Source of the DNA: Trachythela sp. YZ-2020
Lineage: Eukaryota; Cnidaria; Anthozoa; Malacalcyonacea; Clavulariidae
Direction of reading: 5' to 3'
Length of the DNA: 64,000 bases
NCBI GenBank assembly: GCA_016169945.1
Contig: JADLSH010000164.1
Coordinates: 1,116,001-1,180,000, forward strand
The notes below the pieces were generated by a model. It did not search any database and was not told the origin of the DNA. It saw nothing but the letters and a program-made list of their open reading frames with translations. A program made the translations under genes and the position numbers. The stretch's first letter is position 1. Each line of letters begins with the position of its first letter. Of the stretch, positions 46,546 through 57,722 are shown piece by piece.

Positions 46546-46638
46546 TGTAGCATAAAATACCATAAATATATTCCTTTATGTGGCATGATGGCCTGCTTGG
46601 CCTTTCTTGCCCATATGGCCTGTTCATCTGTTCTTAGA

Positions 46639-46897
46639 CATGGCTAAGCGAGTTTGTCGGGACTGTCCTGTTCCCGATTGCGGTGCAAAATACCTTGTAA
46701 GACTGGCGAACCATCTCGCGGATGTGCATTTGCTAGATATTAACCAAAGAAGAAAGTACCTACAAGAAGCCAAACTACAGCCAAAAGTAAAATTTGTTGT
46801 ATACAAAGCAAATGAAAACAATTTATCGCAGCAGCAAGACAGGATGTATGTACAGCCAAGGTCCAAAACAATGACCAAGACAGTGAGAAAAAAGTAA
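46639..46897 (+). CDS. small protein with one C2H2-type finger
   Basis: From MAKRVCRDCPVPDCGAKYLV the frame encodes 85 residues. CPVPDCGAKYLVRLANHLADVH contains CysX4Cys and HisX4His spaced like a C2H2 zinc finger, split here for length. A basic C-terminus ends KTMTKTVRKK. The upstream in-frame ATG at 46607 would add a hydrophobic stub and seems less likely. The ORF is divergent from the unknown gene at 45.5-46.2 kb, so both may come from one mobile element. Probably a nucleic-acid-binding accessory protein. Confidence 0.6.
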
Positions 46898-47127
46898 AAT
46901 GAACCCTAAAGCTATAAAAAATAAAAACGGGAAAGCAAAAAGTTGGCTTTCTTATTAGAAGAAACATTTAAATTGTTGTGATACTACTTGTAATTTGAGT
47001 AAGTGAAATAAAATCAAACACAAAACTAACTATCTGCTGTTCTTATTTTCTCTCCACTGAACAACAAACATTCCATACAGCGGCCCTTGCAGACGTGGTG
47101 TAAAGTGAAACGAACGATAACGGAAAT

Positions 47128-47178
47128 CATGTGTACTATCATGTGTACTATCATGTGTACTATCATGTGTACTATCAC
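47128..47178. repeat. 12-bp tandem repeat
   Basis: CATGTGTACTAT repeats about four times. The surrounding 46.9-47.7 kb shows no clear gene. Confidence 0.85.
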
Positions 47179-47729
47179 GTGCGACCTTGACCAAGACTCA
47201 ACCTTGGTCAGTGACCTTGAACATAAAAAGCACACAAATTTCTCTGCTCATTTAAAAAACCTTGAGTACTAGTCAGCACATTAAATTGACAGCTGTCTGT
47301 ATCTTCTCTGCATCTCGTATAACATGACAAGCTGGAAATTATTCTCAACCATATAGTTATAAAAATCTCTGAGACTGCTGAGTTCTTCTCTTGTCCTGTT
47401 GAGTTCTTCTCTTATCCTGCTGTCAGCTTCCCTGCGCCTTACTCTGTATCTCCTATACCTCTCATTATACGGTTGTCTCCTGTCCGTCCCTGCAAAATTC
47501 TACTTCTCGTAAGATGATCCGAAGGAACTCTTATTTATATATTATGAATTTTTTTGTCTCATCGTGGCGCCAAAGTTGCACAGGATCGAGGTGGGCCTCA
47601 AATCCAAGATCATCTGTAAAAGCTAGGTCATGGTTAAAAATTAAGGTAAATACCAATGTCGCATGTGAAGTGCACATGATAATAAGTGTTCTTAATATTT
47701 TAGGAACATTCTTAAAAATTCTTTTTTAG

Positions 47730-48139
47730 TAAATGGATGGGTTAATTCAGAAAAACTGTCTGATCCTGCTTTGCCAAAGTATATTTTGAGGCCGTCAAAA
47801 AAACGACTTTAACATCCGCAAAGATTCATAGAGCATTTATTTTGCTTAGAGAAAGACTCAGACCAAGAGTTTGTTGATTCGTTATTCGAAATATACTCGG
47901 ACGAAGACAAGCAGCCACTACTATGTTTCATATGCGATTTATTCCACTGGAAACTGAATCCTCAGACCGATCATTTGGAGTCTTACGCTGAGTGTCAGTT
48001 TGTTTTTCCACCGAAATACACATACTTTGTTAAAGGAACAGGCGAAGAAATTGAATATCACGAGACGAATCATCAAAAAGCGTATCAAAAAGACTATTTG
48101 GAGAAAAGACTTCAAAAACATTTTAGTAAATTACTTTAA
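47730..48139 (+). pseudogene. unknown ORF interrupted by one TAA
   Basis: After an acceptor-like TTTTTTAG (47729) a frame runs NGWVNSEKLSDPALPKYILR, meets TAA at 47810-47812, and continues in the same frame for 108 codons: QRFIEHLFCLEKDSDQEFVD, then CFICDLFHWKLNPQTDHLES, then FVFPPKYTYFVKGTGEEIEY, to a stop at 48139. The residue composition on both sides of the TAA is clearly protein-like. A single CAA-to-TAA change would explain it. Family unknown. Confidence 0.5.
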
Positions 48140-49191
48140 TGTTCTCAAACTGAAAAATCACTACTAATTACATGCCAGATGGGGGGGGGAGGGCGGGGGG
48201 TTACCTACTGACATCATGGACGTCTTACAGCAAAGCAAGGCAAAGCTGAAAGTCATGTTGGACTGCTGCAGGAAAAAGCGGTAAGAAAAAAATTATATTG
48301 TTATGTTTTTATTTACACATATAACTAATGAGTTAGACCATTACTGAGTATACTAGTAAACATACACTGTTTTGTATTGATACTAGACATGTCAAAAAAG
48401 ATTATTTCCATTGCCTTCAAATGGCACATGACCAGAAATGGTGATATATTGCATGATGTTGGATCCCGAAATATGAAGCGAAACGTGGCGGATAGAAGCC
48501 ATTATTGATGAATCAGCTTCATTCTCCTATGCACCAATTATGTGCCATGATCCGCAATGTTTGTTCTTCACTTGTTTTAAATGTAATTGATTGATTGGAA
48601 ATACTGTCTGACCCCACATACAATATTAGTCCCTTTAGCATATTGTACATTCAATGTAACTTTTTTGAGCCCCCCCCCCCAAAAATTCCAGTTTTTCCAA
48701 CCAAATGCTGAAATCATTTTTTTAAATGATCGGGTCGGCGCTCGCAGTGAGTGCTATAGCTATCTATAATCTTAGATTATCTATATCAGGCTTATATAGA
48801 GTATTAGAGTAATCAACTGGAAAGAATACAGGCTCAATAACTGTGTGTAGTCGAGAAAAATGTGAGGTGAGTCTTAATTTATTTGCAATTTAAATCATCA
48901 CACTTATGTTTCATTAGAACGCCCGTCGGCCCATGACCATTTTGAAACCTTACAGTTACACTAATTACCTTACACATATGCATTAACAATTAATTGCTCA
49001 AAATATGTCATAATATAAACTGCTTCGTTTTTCAAAAGACTGTGTTAAATAAATGATACTGAATTTTGTGATATCTACAATTAGACACTTTCGAAATACC
49101 TAATTTTGATTGTAAAATTTTGTATTAACATTATATAAATAAAGTAGTATAGTTTTCTCTGTCTAATAGCTGTATTTTTCTTATTTCTAGG

Positions 49192-49995
49192 CACAGATTC
49201 TCAAGAATCTTGAAGGAGTCAAGACTTTCTTGCTCCAGAATTCAAAAGCCTATTGCAATGCTGTGACAACTTGCATCAAGTCCAGGTTATCCTTGTGTTG
49301 GCAACTGGTGGGTGGTGGGAGAAAGTAATGGAGAAGCTGGACCATCTCCAGGAGGAAACAGCAGTGTCAGTCAATTCCTCAGACTGACACAGACAGTGAG
49401 AATCCTTGGAATACCATAGACAGGCTGGTAGAAGCATACAAGGCGCCATTGGAAGGAGCAGGTGCTGAAGTCGATGAGATTCGCATAGAGATTTGCATGC
49501 TGTCATATGCTGTCCAGTTTATCTCCTTTTCCACTTTAGACTATCAGAGTGTCTGGTGGTGCTTGTTCCATGCACCTAACTAACAGTTCTGAGTGGTCCA
49601 ACATCCTGATCCTTGCCACTCTGCCCTTTTCCCTACCAGCATCAATTGGCACAGTTGAAAGAGTATTTTCACAACTCAATTCTATCAAGACCCAGAAGCG
49701 AGCTGCCCTTAGTAGCAGCAGCCTAGATGACCTCCTTACCATTTGTACCAGAAAGAGGAAGCTTGCCGACTTCTCACCTGATTGTGCTGTACGACTTTGG
49801 TGGCATACAAAGCAAAGAAGACCCAACCAAAGTGTGCGAAAGCAATACTGGCGTAGAAACTTAAGTCGAAAGTCGGCATCAGCATCTACCACCAGTAGCA
49901 GTACTAGCAGTAATAATGTTGATGGTACTGATAGTGATAGCGGTGAAGAGCAGAGTCTGTTGGATGACTGGATGAAAGATGGTAATGAAGAATAG
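49192..49995 (+). pseudogene. hAT-type transposase, C-terminal fragment
   Basis: After an acceptor (TTTCTAG, 49191) an open frame AQILKNLEGVKTFLLQNSKA stops at about 49329. Two shifts later the frame 49549-49995 holds the hAT C-terminal dimerisation motif: LILATLPFSLPASIGTVERV, then FSQLNSIKTQKRAALSS, and SLDDLLTICTR. It ends in an acidic tail after Ser/Thr repeats. The catalytic core is not recognisable. A possible upstream mini-exon starts MDVLQQSKAKLKV at 48216 but does not join in phase. Confidence 0.75.
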
Positions 49996-51214
49996 CTGTA
50001 AAGTACAGTAACTCTAACACTAACAATTGTTTGAAGCCAGACTAAGTTTATATTAGTTGCCATGTGTTACCAGTTTTAATGGTAATTGTTTTACTTTGAA
50101 CTGACATTCACTTCCATTTTTCTTGTTAAATTTCCATTGGGTTTTCCGTCAGTTTTGAGTTAAAGTTGGTTTTACACTTTACAGTGCACTATCAAAGTTT
50201 CTTCGATCAGAGTATGCTTTAAACAAAGTTTAGTTAACTTAAGTGTGTGACAGTGCTGTGAGTTACAGGTCAGAGTGACTGCTTTCATTGTTGTTCATTT
50301 GACGACCTGGAAGATAAAGAATTAATAATGTTTCCTCGACATTTCGAGCAAAGGCCCTTCATTAAGACAGTTATATAGGCTGATCAAATAGGCTTATTTG
50401 ACTCTTCTGACGAAGGTCCTGAGCTCAAAATGTTGAGGAAACGTATTCTTTATCTTTCAGGTTGTCGGATGTTGACAATTTGTGATTTTTAATTCAAAAC
50501 CATTGCGTCACACTGCGATTGACGCCATTGTAATCACAGAAACTTATCGTGTAATCCAGCTTTTCAGTTTAAAGTTGTTTCATAGTTACCATTTTAATTA
50601 AATTATTATTCACTATAACTAATAAGCAATTCAGAATTAAACATTTGTTTTATTATTACAAGTAGAGTGATTTACTGCATGCTTGACAGAATTTACTCAA
50701 CAGAGGGGGTCAAACTAAACTAAAAAATTTCTGACCAAATTTGAAATTTCCACTCAAGTTTCATTTTGCTCGGACGTTTTGCCGGACAAATTATAACATT
50801 ATTTCAGGCTCTGACAGATAATTTAAAGTGAAAGACCAAATTACAAATAGTTGAATTAAAAAAATTAATAATAATGCACTTAACCATCTCGCAAAATGCA
50901 CATACTATGAATTAACAGGCTATCCATGGCCAGAAATTCGAGACACACGATATTGTGCAAGTGCACACGATATTGTGCAAGGTAATATTTGCACCATAGG
51001 TGACACAGTGCATGGGTACTGATCTGAAAGCAGTACTTCATAAAGCGAGTACATGGAACGATACCCAATCACAGGCCTTGCCTCAAAAGTTAACATTCCG
51101 GCATTATTCTATTGGGTTTGTTCATGCCCAAGTACTGTGTCAGGGTTACATGTACATAGTATGAACCTATGAACATAGTATGAACATAAATTATGTATGT
51201 ATATAAATATATAT
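49996..51214. other. no gene; one fold-back element
   Basis: Apart from the fold-back element at 50300-50470 and an 18-bp tandem duplication near 50945 (CACACGATATTGTGCAAG), nothing was recognised. Confidence 0.4.
50300..50470. mobile_element. fold-back element, diverged relative
   Basis: Inverted arms GACGACCTGGAAGATAAAGAA...CATTTCGAGCAAAGGCCCTTC and mirror. It shares the CGAGCAAAGGCCCTTC core with the elements at 28.7 and 30.9 kb. Confidence 0.65.
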
Positions 51215-51286
51215 ATAGATTTTCGCTTACCTCAAAACTTGTCTGCAACAGGCTGTTTCATCTGTAAAAGAATCATCAGGCAGTTT
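51215..51286 (-). mobile_element. Penelope/retrozyme end with hammerhead-like motif
   Basis: A single copy of the arm that forms the 8064-8202 palindrome. On the minus strand 51283-51243 gives stem I CTGC/GCAG, core CTGATGA, weak stem II, GAAA, stem III ACA-GCC-TGT and U17. It lies downstream of the minus-strand Penelope fragment at 51.3-51.6 kb, the expected place for a 3' pseudo-LTR motif. Confidence 0.5.
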
Positions 51287-51310
51287 ACAAGTATCGAAAG
51301 AAATGACCAC

Positions 51311-51600
51311 TTATATGCTTCCTGCCGGGGCGTGGGGGTGTGTGTGGGAGACAATGTGTGCATGCATGGCTTTGTTTGCGTTGTTTACGCGAAATTTGTT
51401 ACGATGACGACATCGTGAAATTATTTCAGCTCTTTTGTTGAGTAAACAATCCTTGTTTTTTTCTTTCAAAATACAAAATTTGTCTTCTAAACATAAATTG
51501 CATCGCTTCTTAATTGATGCAGGTAGTTGCCTTGTGATGCTCGGTGGGTGATTAGAGTGCATTAGAGACGTGGGTGATTAGAGATTAGAGAGCGTATAAG
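51311..51600 (-). pseudogene. Penelope-like element, internally deleted fragment
   Basis: On the minus strand the linker SNHPPSITRQLPASI is fused directly to the C-terminal KKRCNLCLEDKFCILKEKNK. The conserved NIIWFNPPF block and the nuclease core between them are deleted. The fragment faces the plus-strand copy that begins near 51630. Confidence 0.75.
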
Positions 51601-51629
51601 AGTGATTAGAGTGCGAATCAAATTTACGC

Positions 51630-52545
51630 ATTGTAAACTTTTTAGATGTAACTTTCGACCTTAACAATGGAAAACATAGGCCCTATAGGAAGCCCAATGA
51701 CGATCCACTATACATAAATATACACTCTAATCACCCACCGAGCATCACAAGGCAACTACCTGCATCAATTAACAAGCGCATTGCACTTCTTTCATCAGAT
51801 GAGCAAACTTTTCAGGAATCTGCACCCATATATCAGAACGCACTTAGGCATAGCAACTTTAATCATGAACTTAGCTACACTCAGCACACACCGCAAAAAC
51901 AACGCAGGAATAGGCAACGCAACATCATTTGGTTCAACCCACCATTTAGCAAGAGTGTTGGCACAAACATGGGACGTAATTTCCTTAGTCTAATTGACAA
52001 GCATTTTCCACCGCACCACAAGCTACATAAAATTTTTAACAGAAATACAGTTAAAGTAAGCTATAGCTGCATGAACAATATTAAGTCAGTAATCACTAAA
52101 CACAATGCACGCATATCTAGAAATAACAAGCCACAGGAGAGGGACACTACCAATTGCAGTTGTAGAAAAAACCATTTGCCCGCTTCAAAAACAATGCATG
52201 ACTAGGGACATAGTATACAAAGCAACAGTCACAGTAAGCAACACAAACACGATCAAAAATTACATTGGCATGACTGCAACCACATTCAAAGAGCGATTGG
52301 CCAACCACACTAAATCTTTTCAACATAAAAAGCATGCAAATGACACGGAACTTTCGAAATATATTTGGACATTGAAAGAAAACAATAAGGATTTCAGTAT
52401 TAATTGGCAAATTTTAAAACATTCTATTTCGTATACGGGAGGATCAAAACGATGCAATTTATGTTTAGAAGAAAAATTTTGTATTCTGAAAGAAAAAAAC
52501 AAGGATTGTTTATTCAACAAAAGAGCTGAAACACGTAAATATATA
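51630..52545 (+). pseudogene. Penelope-like element, linker plus GIY-YIG
   Basis: The plus strand runs through PYRKPNDDPLYINIHSNHPP, NIIWFNPPFSKSVGTNMGR and KIFNRNTVKVSYSCMNNIKS. It shifts frame near 52150 into CPLQKQCMTRDIVYKATVTV, the nuclease motif NYIGMTATTFKERLANHTKS, TELSKYIWTLKENNKDF and KRCNLCLEEKFCIL. Reverse transcriptase is absent, so it is 5'-truncated. Its 5' end abuts the inverted fragment at 51.3-51.6 kb. A pseudo-LTR follows from 52566. Confidence 0.85.
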
Positions 52546-52565
52546 TATATATATATGTGGATGTA

Positions 52566-52703
52566 TGAGCACTCTGGCCCCAAGAAACTTCACGCATGTC
52601 TGGATGCGCATGTGTCCGAGTATTGTACCACATGCGCTTGCTGAGAGCAAGCTTATGGTGTTTAAATACGAAGTCACTCACATCTAGACTGTGTTACAAG
52701 CTG
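52566..52703 (+). mobile_element. Penelope-like pseudo-LTR, 3' copy, truncated
   Basis: Homologous to 10651-10810 (GAGCACTCTGGCCCCAAGA through ACAAGCTG) and in the same sense as the preceding ORF. It stops at ACAAGCTG, exactly where the other copy enters its hammerhead, so the ribozyme is missing here. Confidence 0.65.
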
Positions 52704-52724
52704 TTGTACAATACCTCAAGGTAT

Positions 52725-52765
52725 CCACTACAGCCTGTTTCACGCAATAAGCGATTATCAAGTGG
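52725..52765 (-). ncRNA. degenerate hammerhead-like motif
   Basis: On the minus strand: stem I CCAC/GTGG, core TTGATAA (consensus CTGANGA; two changes), stem II CGC-TTATT-GCG, GAAA, stem III ACA-GGC-TGT, A before the 3' arm. The fold is kept but core changes at two invariant positions suggest it is inactive. It lies downstream of the minus-strand Penelope fragment at 52.9-53.45 kb. Confidence 0.4.
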
Positions 52766-52939
52766 TGAGGGATTTCGAAAAGATTTTCCATTCTTAAATA
52801 GTATTGGTCGAAATGTGGGTGTTCAAACATTCCATGCATGCCTTTACTTCTGTAGGTTTTTTATTTTAAATCTGCTTTCGTGTCTGCATGTTAAGTAAAA
52901 ATTGTTTGTAAAGTCAGTAAAGTGTCTGCATGTTCAGTA

Positions 52940-53450
52940 AAAATGATACATAGTTTTTCCTCCAAACATAAATTGCATATTTTGTATCCTCCCATATACA
53001 ACACTGCATGCTTTATGATTGACCACGTTATGGTGAAATCTTTTTGTTTTCTTTCAATTTCCAATTATATTTTGAAAGTTCGGTGTCATTTGAGTACTTT
53101 TTGTGTTGAAAAGATTTAATGTGGTTACAGTGTCGCTCTTTAATGTGCTTTCAGTCATGCCAATGTAGTGTTTAGTGTTGTTCGTGCTGCTTGTGGTGAC
53201 AGTTGCCTTGTATACTATGTCCTTGGTCGTGCATTGTTTCTGAAGTGGGCACGTGTTCTCATCTCTGCGATTGCAACTGATTGCATCATTGCTAAGTGTC
53301 TGTGGCTGGTTTTTCCTAATTATGCGTGCATTGTGCCTAGTGATTATGGACTTGACATTGTTCATCCAACTATAGCTGACCTTAACTGTGTTCCTGATAA
53401 TTTAGATACATTCCGTTTGTTATCAGGAATAATTTGGTGTAGAATTTCTG
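52940..53450 (-). pseudogene. Penelope-like element, GIY-YIG fragment
   Basis: The minus strand reads NTVKVSYSWMNNVKSIITRH, ENTCPLQKQCTTKDIVYKAT and HYIGMTESTLK, then a frameshift. A last recognisable piece lies near 52960 (CNLCLEEKL-like). It converges on the plus-strand copy ending at 52545. Confidence 0.75.
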
Positions 53451-53487
53451 ACATATTCAGAATTATTTGGTAAAAAACGTGGAGGAA

Positions 53488-54120
53488 ACGCACATGACCA
53501 ATGCAAGTTTCACATTTACAACAGCTAAAGTTAATGAACTGTTCTTTACCAGCGCATATCAAAGTTATTTAATGAAATCGTGTAATGTTCGTAGATGGCA
53601 GGATATCACCGATGGTCAGAGGACTGGTAGGTATGAAATTGTTTTTTACCTGCATCATCTTTTCACATCAGAAGTTGCGAGGCTTGTGCGTAGATAGGAG
53701 ACGGACCCACTCCCTTTTCAGGTAGCCATGATGAGACCAGGAGGACAAGGGAAAATTAGGTACATCAGAGGTTGTGCGATAAGAAAGTCATTAGAGAAGT
53801 CGAGAAAATATGTAACAGATCACAAGACTTGTGGTTCAGCTGACCTCATGTATAAAGTAAAGAAAGAGTTGAACAAAGCACAACTTCTTGAAGATCACGT
53901 AATAGTTCCCCTGTCAGTCCTGCAATCATCAACATCCGATCCTCAGACGCTCAACATAGTTGAACGTCGGCAGTTTCAGGAAAGGGGTTTGCTGCACATC
54001 AGCAATGAGGTACAGGTTTTTTATCTCACTGGAGCAAAGAAGGGTCGAGAAGATCAACAAGAGAAGGCTGGATTGTTTGAAGGAGAACGTGGTGCAGGTT
54101 TCGATAGATTAAGTTTGTGA
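53488..54120 (+). pseudogene. unknown ORF with one in-frame TAG
   Basis: One frame covers the region: MTNASFTFTTAKVNELFFTS...EVARLVRR, then TAG at 53695-53697, then ETDPLPFQVAMMRPGGQGKI, IRGCAIRKSLEKSRKYVTDH, DPQTLNIVERRQFQERGLLH and a stop at 54120. The frame before and after the TAG is equally protein-like, so a point mutation is likely. A following frame at 54635-54946 may be its next exon. Similar proteins accompany invertebrate transposons, as I recall, but I cannot name the family. Confidence 0.45.
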
Positions 54121-54599
54121 GAATAAGAAAGTAGAACATGCATTCAATACAATTTTAACAGTGAATTAGTTACGCCTGACTTATACGTTTAATTTTTCAA
54201 GGATCCATTGGTTCCTTAAATATAAAATTTGTAGTTAAGGGACTATTGTTCAATAAATCTACCAAAATGGCATTTAAAATAATGAAATGGAATGGAAAGC
54301 GAACTTTACACGTATATGAAAAATACATTTTGTAAATTATGTAAATAAACCCTACACTAGTGTTATGACAAAGTAGATATATATCATGCAGAATTACTGT
54401 ATACAGTATATTGACACTGTATTTTTGGTTTGTATGAACTGTATGGCCACTATTTACAGTTACTGCAGTCTATAAAGTATATTATTTCAGAAAACTTTGG
54501 TGAGAGAAATTTACATGGATATCGTCAAATGGTATATGAAAATGGGCGCTGGACAATTAATTTGTGACTATAGATAGGATTATCATATCCAAAAGTCCC

Positions 54600-54946
54600 T
54601 GGCGCATCGTAAGGCTGTCTTACAATGCCAAGAGATGGTGAAAGAGAGAAAGATGAAAGTCCTCCTTAAACAAATCGAGCAAGACAAAAGTGTTGGCAAG
54701 AGATGTTCACACATTCGCTTGCTATCGCTTGTTAATGAGATAGGTGACAAGGGGCTGATATGCCAATATACGAAGAAGGAACTGTACACTCTTTGCGATG
54801 CATATGGTGTACAGTACTTGTCATATTGGAACAAACAAAAGCTGTCTACATCTCTTGCTGGGAAAATTCTACAATGTGAAAACATGCCTCAACATCAGGT
54901 TACATCCTTGTATGCTGTTACCGTATACAACAAGGACATCATGTGA
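54600..54946 (+). CDS. helical basic ORF, possibly the 3' exon of the preceding gene
   Basis: The frame reads KSLAHRKAVLQCQEMVKERK, then KVLLKQIEQDKSVGKRCSHI, LLSLVNEIGDKGLICQYTKK and ELYTLCDAYGVQYLSYWNKQ, ending at 54946. The last part has the spacing of a SAP-like helix-turn-helix (two short helices with conserved Leu and Lys), which is inference. ATG at 54635 is internal to the coding signal, so the true start is probably upstream or by splicing. Confidence 0.4.
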
Positions 54947-56252
54947 TCAAACTTCTCATTTTAAGATTGCATCGCATTTAGCTAGGAAAACACGAACCGT
55001 AAATGCCAGCTGTCAGTTTAATTGCGGTATTTATGCATAAAAGTGACACTAAATGACATGCATTGTTCTTTATTAACAAGCTTGTGTATAAGTAATGTAA
55101 CCATTTTATATAAACTTGTGCATGAGTACACCGTATATATCATTTCTTGAGCTACCTCTTGTCCCATTAACCCCAAGATTCACCATTCATGTAATATAAC
55201 AATAGTTCATAACTGTTCATTTTGACCAAAACTATAAGAATAATTGAAAAAATGCTTAGTAGCTCAGATTGATGAAGCCTGTTTGAGCTTACCGGTACTA
55301 AAGCAGCCTTAGCTCACTAAATGCTATACATGATTGATAATCTATGTACACACAAGTTTAAATTAATATAAATATTTAAGATACATGACATGATGTTAAA
55401 TGAACAATATCACAGTTGAACAACCATTGAGAGCATTAGTTGCTCATAATACATATGCATATGGCTACGGTGACCAGATTTGTTACAATTGTTAATCAAT
55501 CACCTAATAAGCCTAATACAAATAAATAGTTCATATAATACATCATACACAAGAAGTATATAATAAGTATATTTTATTGATTTGAAAAACCCAGCTAGGC
55601 GCCCAATGTTTAATGAGGTGTATTAAACTTAACCACTTCGAGTGTATGATATATGTGCATATTCGGCTCGTCCAGTCACGCAAGAATATTACGTCATGTT
55701 AAATATTTCAATATTTTGGGTGGCATTCTGTGGATTTCATTGAAGTGCCGTTGTTTTCGAAATACTGAAACTTATTATAAGGCAAGCTGTATCTTGCTTA
55801 GAATCCTTGAACGAGGAATATTTTGGTGTGTAGTTTGTTGCTTTAGCATGTCTAGAACTTAAGTTAGGAAAGTTGGCATATGTTTAATGTCAGCGATGTT
55901 GGATTTCATTTCAATTAATTTAAATTTACCCAGTGGAATTTGGCAGCCAGTGTGATGGAAGCCAAAAAATTACAATTTGTGACATCATTTTCACAAGCCG
56001 AATATAGTTTAAGAAGTGTGTTCCAAGCTCGAGTAAGTAGCGCAGTAATAACTAATGTTTATAGTATGTTACCCTCTCTTACTGAATACTTTCTCTTTCC
56101 GGCACTCAGTAAAAGCATGAGTTCTAGCACATCTGGGAGAAATGATTTTCCACAACATCTTGGTTAATTATTGATGGTTTAACTGTTAAGTGTTGCTTTG
56201 ACTTTGAGGTCTGGGTTTCCTCATACCAATCCCGGAAGAATTGCAGTGCTTC
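54947..56252. other. no gene seen
   Basis: AT-rich. A 75-codon frame at 55940-56167 (MAASVMEAKKLQFVTSFSQA) might be a 5' exon, but nothing supports it beyond its openness. Confidence 0.35.
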
Positions 56253-56484
56253 TGTAACGCGCCGAGTTCTCTACTTCTTAGACTATCATACTCACAACAG
56301 AGTCAGAGTGAAGAACAATATATTTGGTTAAAGTAGGTTAATTTATAGTACAGGTTTACGTGACGTTAGCTTATCTTACAATTAGTTATTTACGTAATAT
56401 GACGTGCGTCTACACCCTAAAGGAAACTACACCCTAATTAACATTATCAGCGCAACCGCAAATATTCAACCCACGCACGCTACA
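56253..56484 (-). repeat. 3' LTR of the TRIM element
   Basis: Same length as the other LTR and preceded in element sense by the polypurine tract. Confidence 0.9.
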
Positions 56485-57722
56485 CTATTTCCCCTCTTAA
56501 GTTTTCGTCCTGAAAACTGAATTACACTTAAAATAATAAAAATATAGTAAATAAACCTATGATGACATTAACGTAAAATTAACCGCACGCTATGCCGATC
56601 TTACATCCTCTAGTTAGCTTAGACGTTAGCTCAATCTATCTATTACAGGTAAGGTATAAATATTTTCTAAATTAATCAAATTTGACTTTACGTACTACAC
56701 AACCAGAGCGCCAAGATTAACAATGGACTACTGCCCTTCCGTCATGATTTATGTACCGCTGAAAACAACTAATGATTATTCTTAATCGGCTATTTCTCTT
56801 CGCATGCAAATACTCCTCCTATCTCTTATAGGGTATCTCGTCCTGTCTCTTACAGGGTATCTCTATGCTAGACCTAACGCTAGCCTATACTTCTTCTCTT
56901 ACTAACTCTCACACTTACTTTTTCGCTGGTCTGCCGTTACTTCCGGACTTACGCTCATTCTGCCAACATAACTGCCTAATTCTCTATTATTTTTTTTGTT
57001 ATACCTAACGCTGTTATATATACCAAAGCTAACACTGATAATACACTAAATATCAAATTTCTGTCTTGTCTCGCGCGCATGCTATGCTTACCAAAATAAT
57101 AATTAAGTACAATAGTATAAATCATTACAAAAACTATAGGAAGTTCAAAATTTAAAGTAACTAAGAACGTTCTTATTCATGTCCTAAAGACTTTACCACA
57201 GTTCAATTCAATTCACAGGCGATCTTTGGTAACGATTTCAGAATCTGATCTTTATATTCTCTAGCAATGTCAAAGGTCACGATATATGTATAACACACAT
57301 AATACTGTACTCACTTAGTTCTCACTCGTAATTATTGTTTTTTCGGTCATGTCCTCATCCTCTCATATAAAACGTATCTCGTCCGTCCACCCTTTATTTC
57401 ACTTCTCTCGCTACACCCAATGCACTCCGTCTTCTTTCCTTCTCTTCATCACGTCAAATCCTGTTGGGGTTTTCTTGGGTCTTTTAAGAACGCCGGTCGA
57501 CCAAGCCGACGATCTGGAACTTCACTCCCAACTCTGTTTCAACACGCCAAATCGATAACATCTTCTACACGTCTTCTGCACAGTCATTCCATGGTGTTGA
57601 TTAAGATAGTTTTCGCTGATGTTTCGTCTCTACTACGGCAACTCGTCTTCTGTAACATCAACATAGTTGTTTAATCAACAGACTCTCAAACAGGCATGAT
57701 CATCCCACCGCTGAGCACCAAT

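Noticed and set aside
46274..46627. Open frames rich in Thr, Tyr, Pro and His
   Set aside because: They are translations of the TAGGTG minisatellite and its flanks, not a gene.
49536..50063. 175-codon minus-strand frame
   Set aside because: Antisense to the hAT C-terminal coding sequence; its composition (Leu/Ser runs) mirrors the Ser/Thr-coding plus strand.
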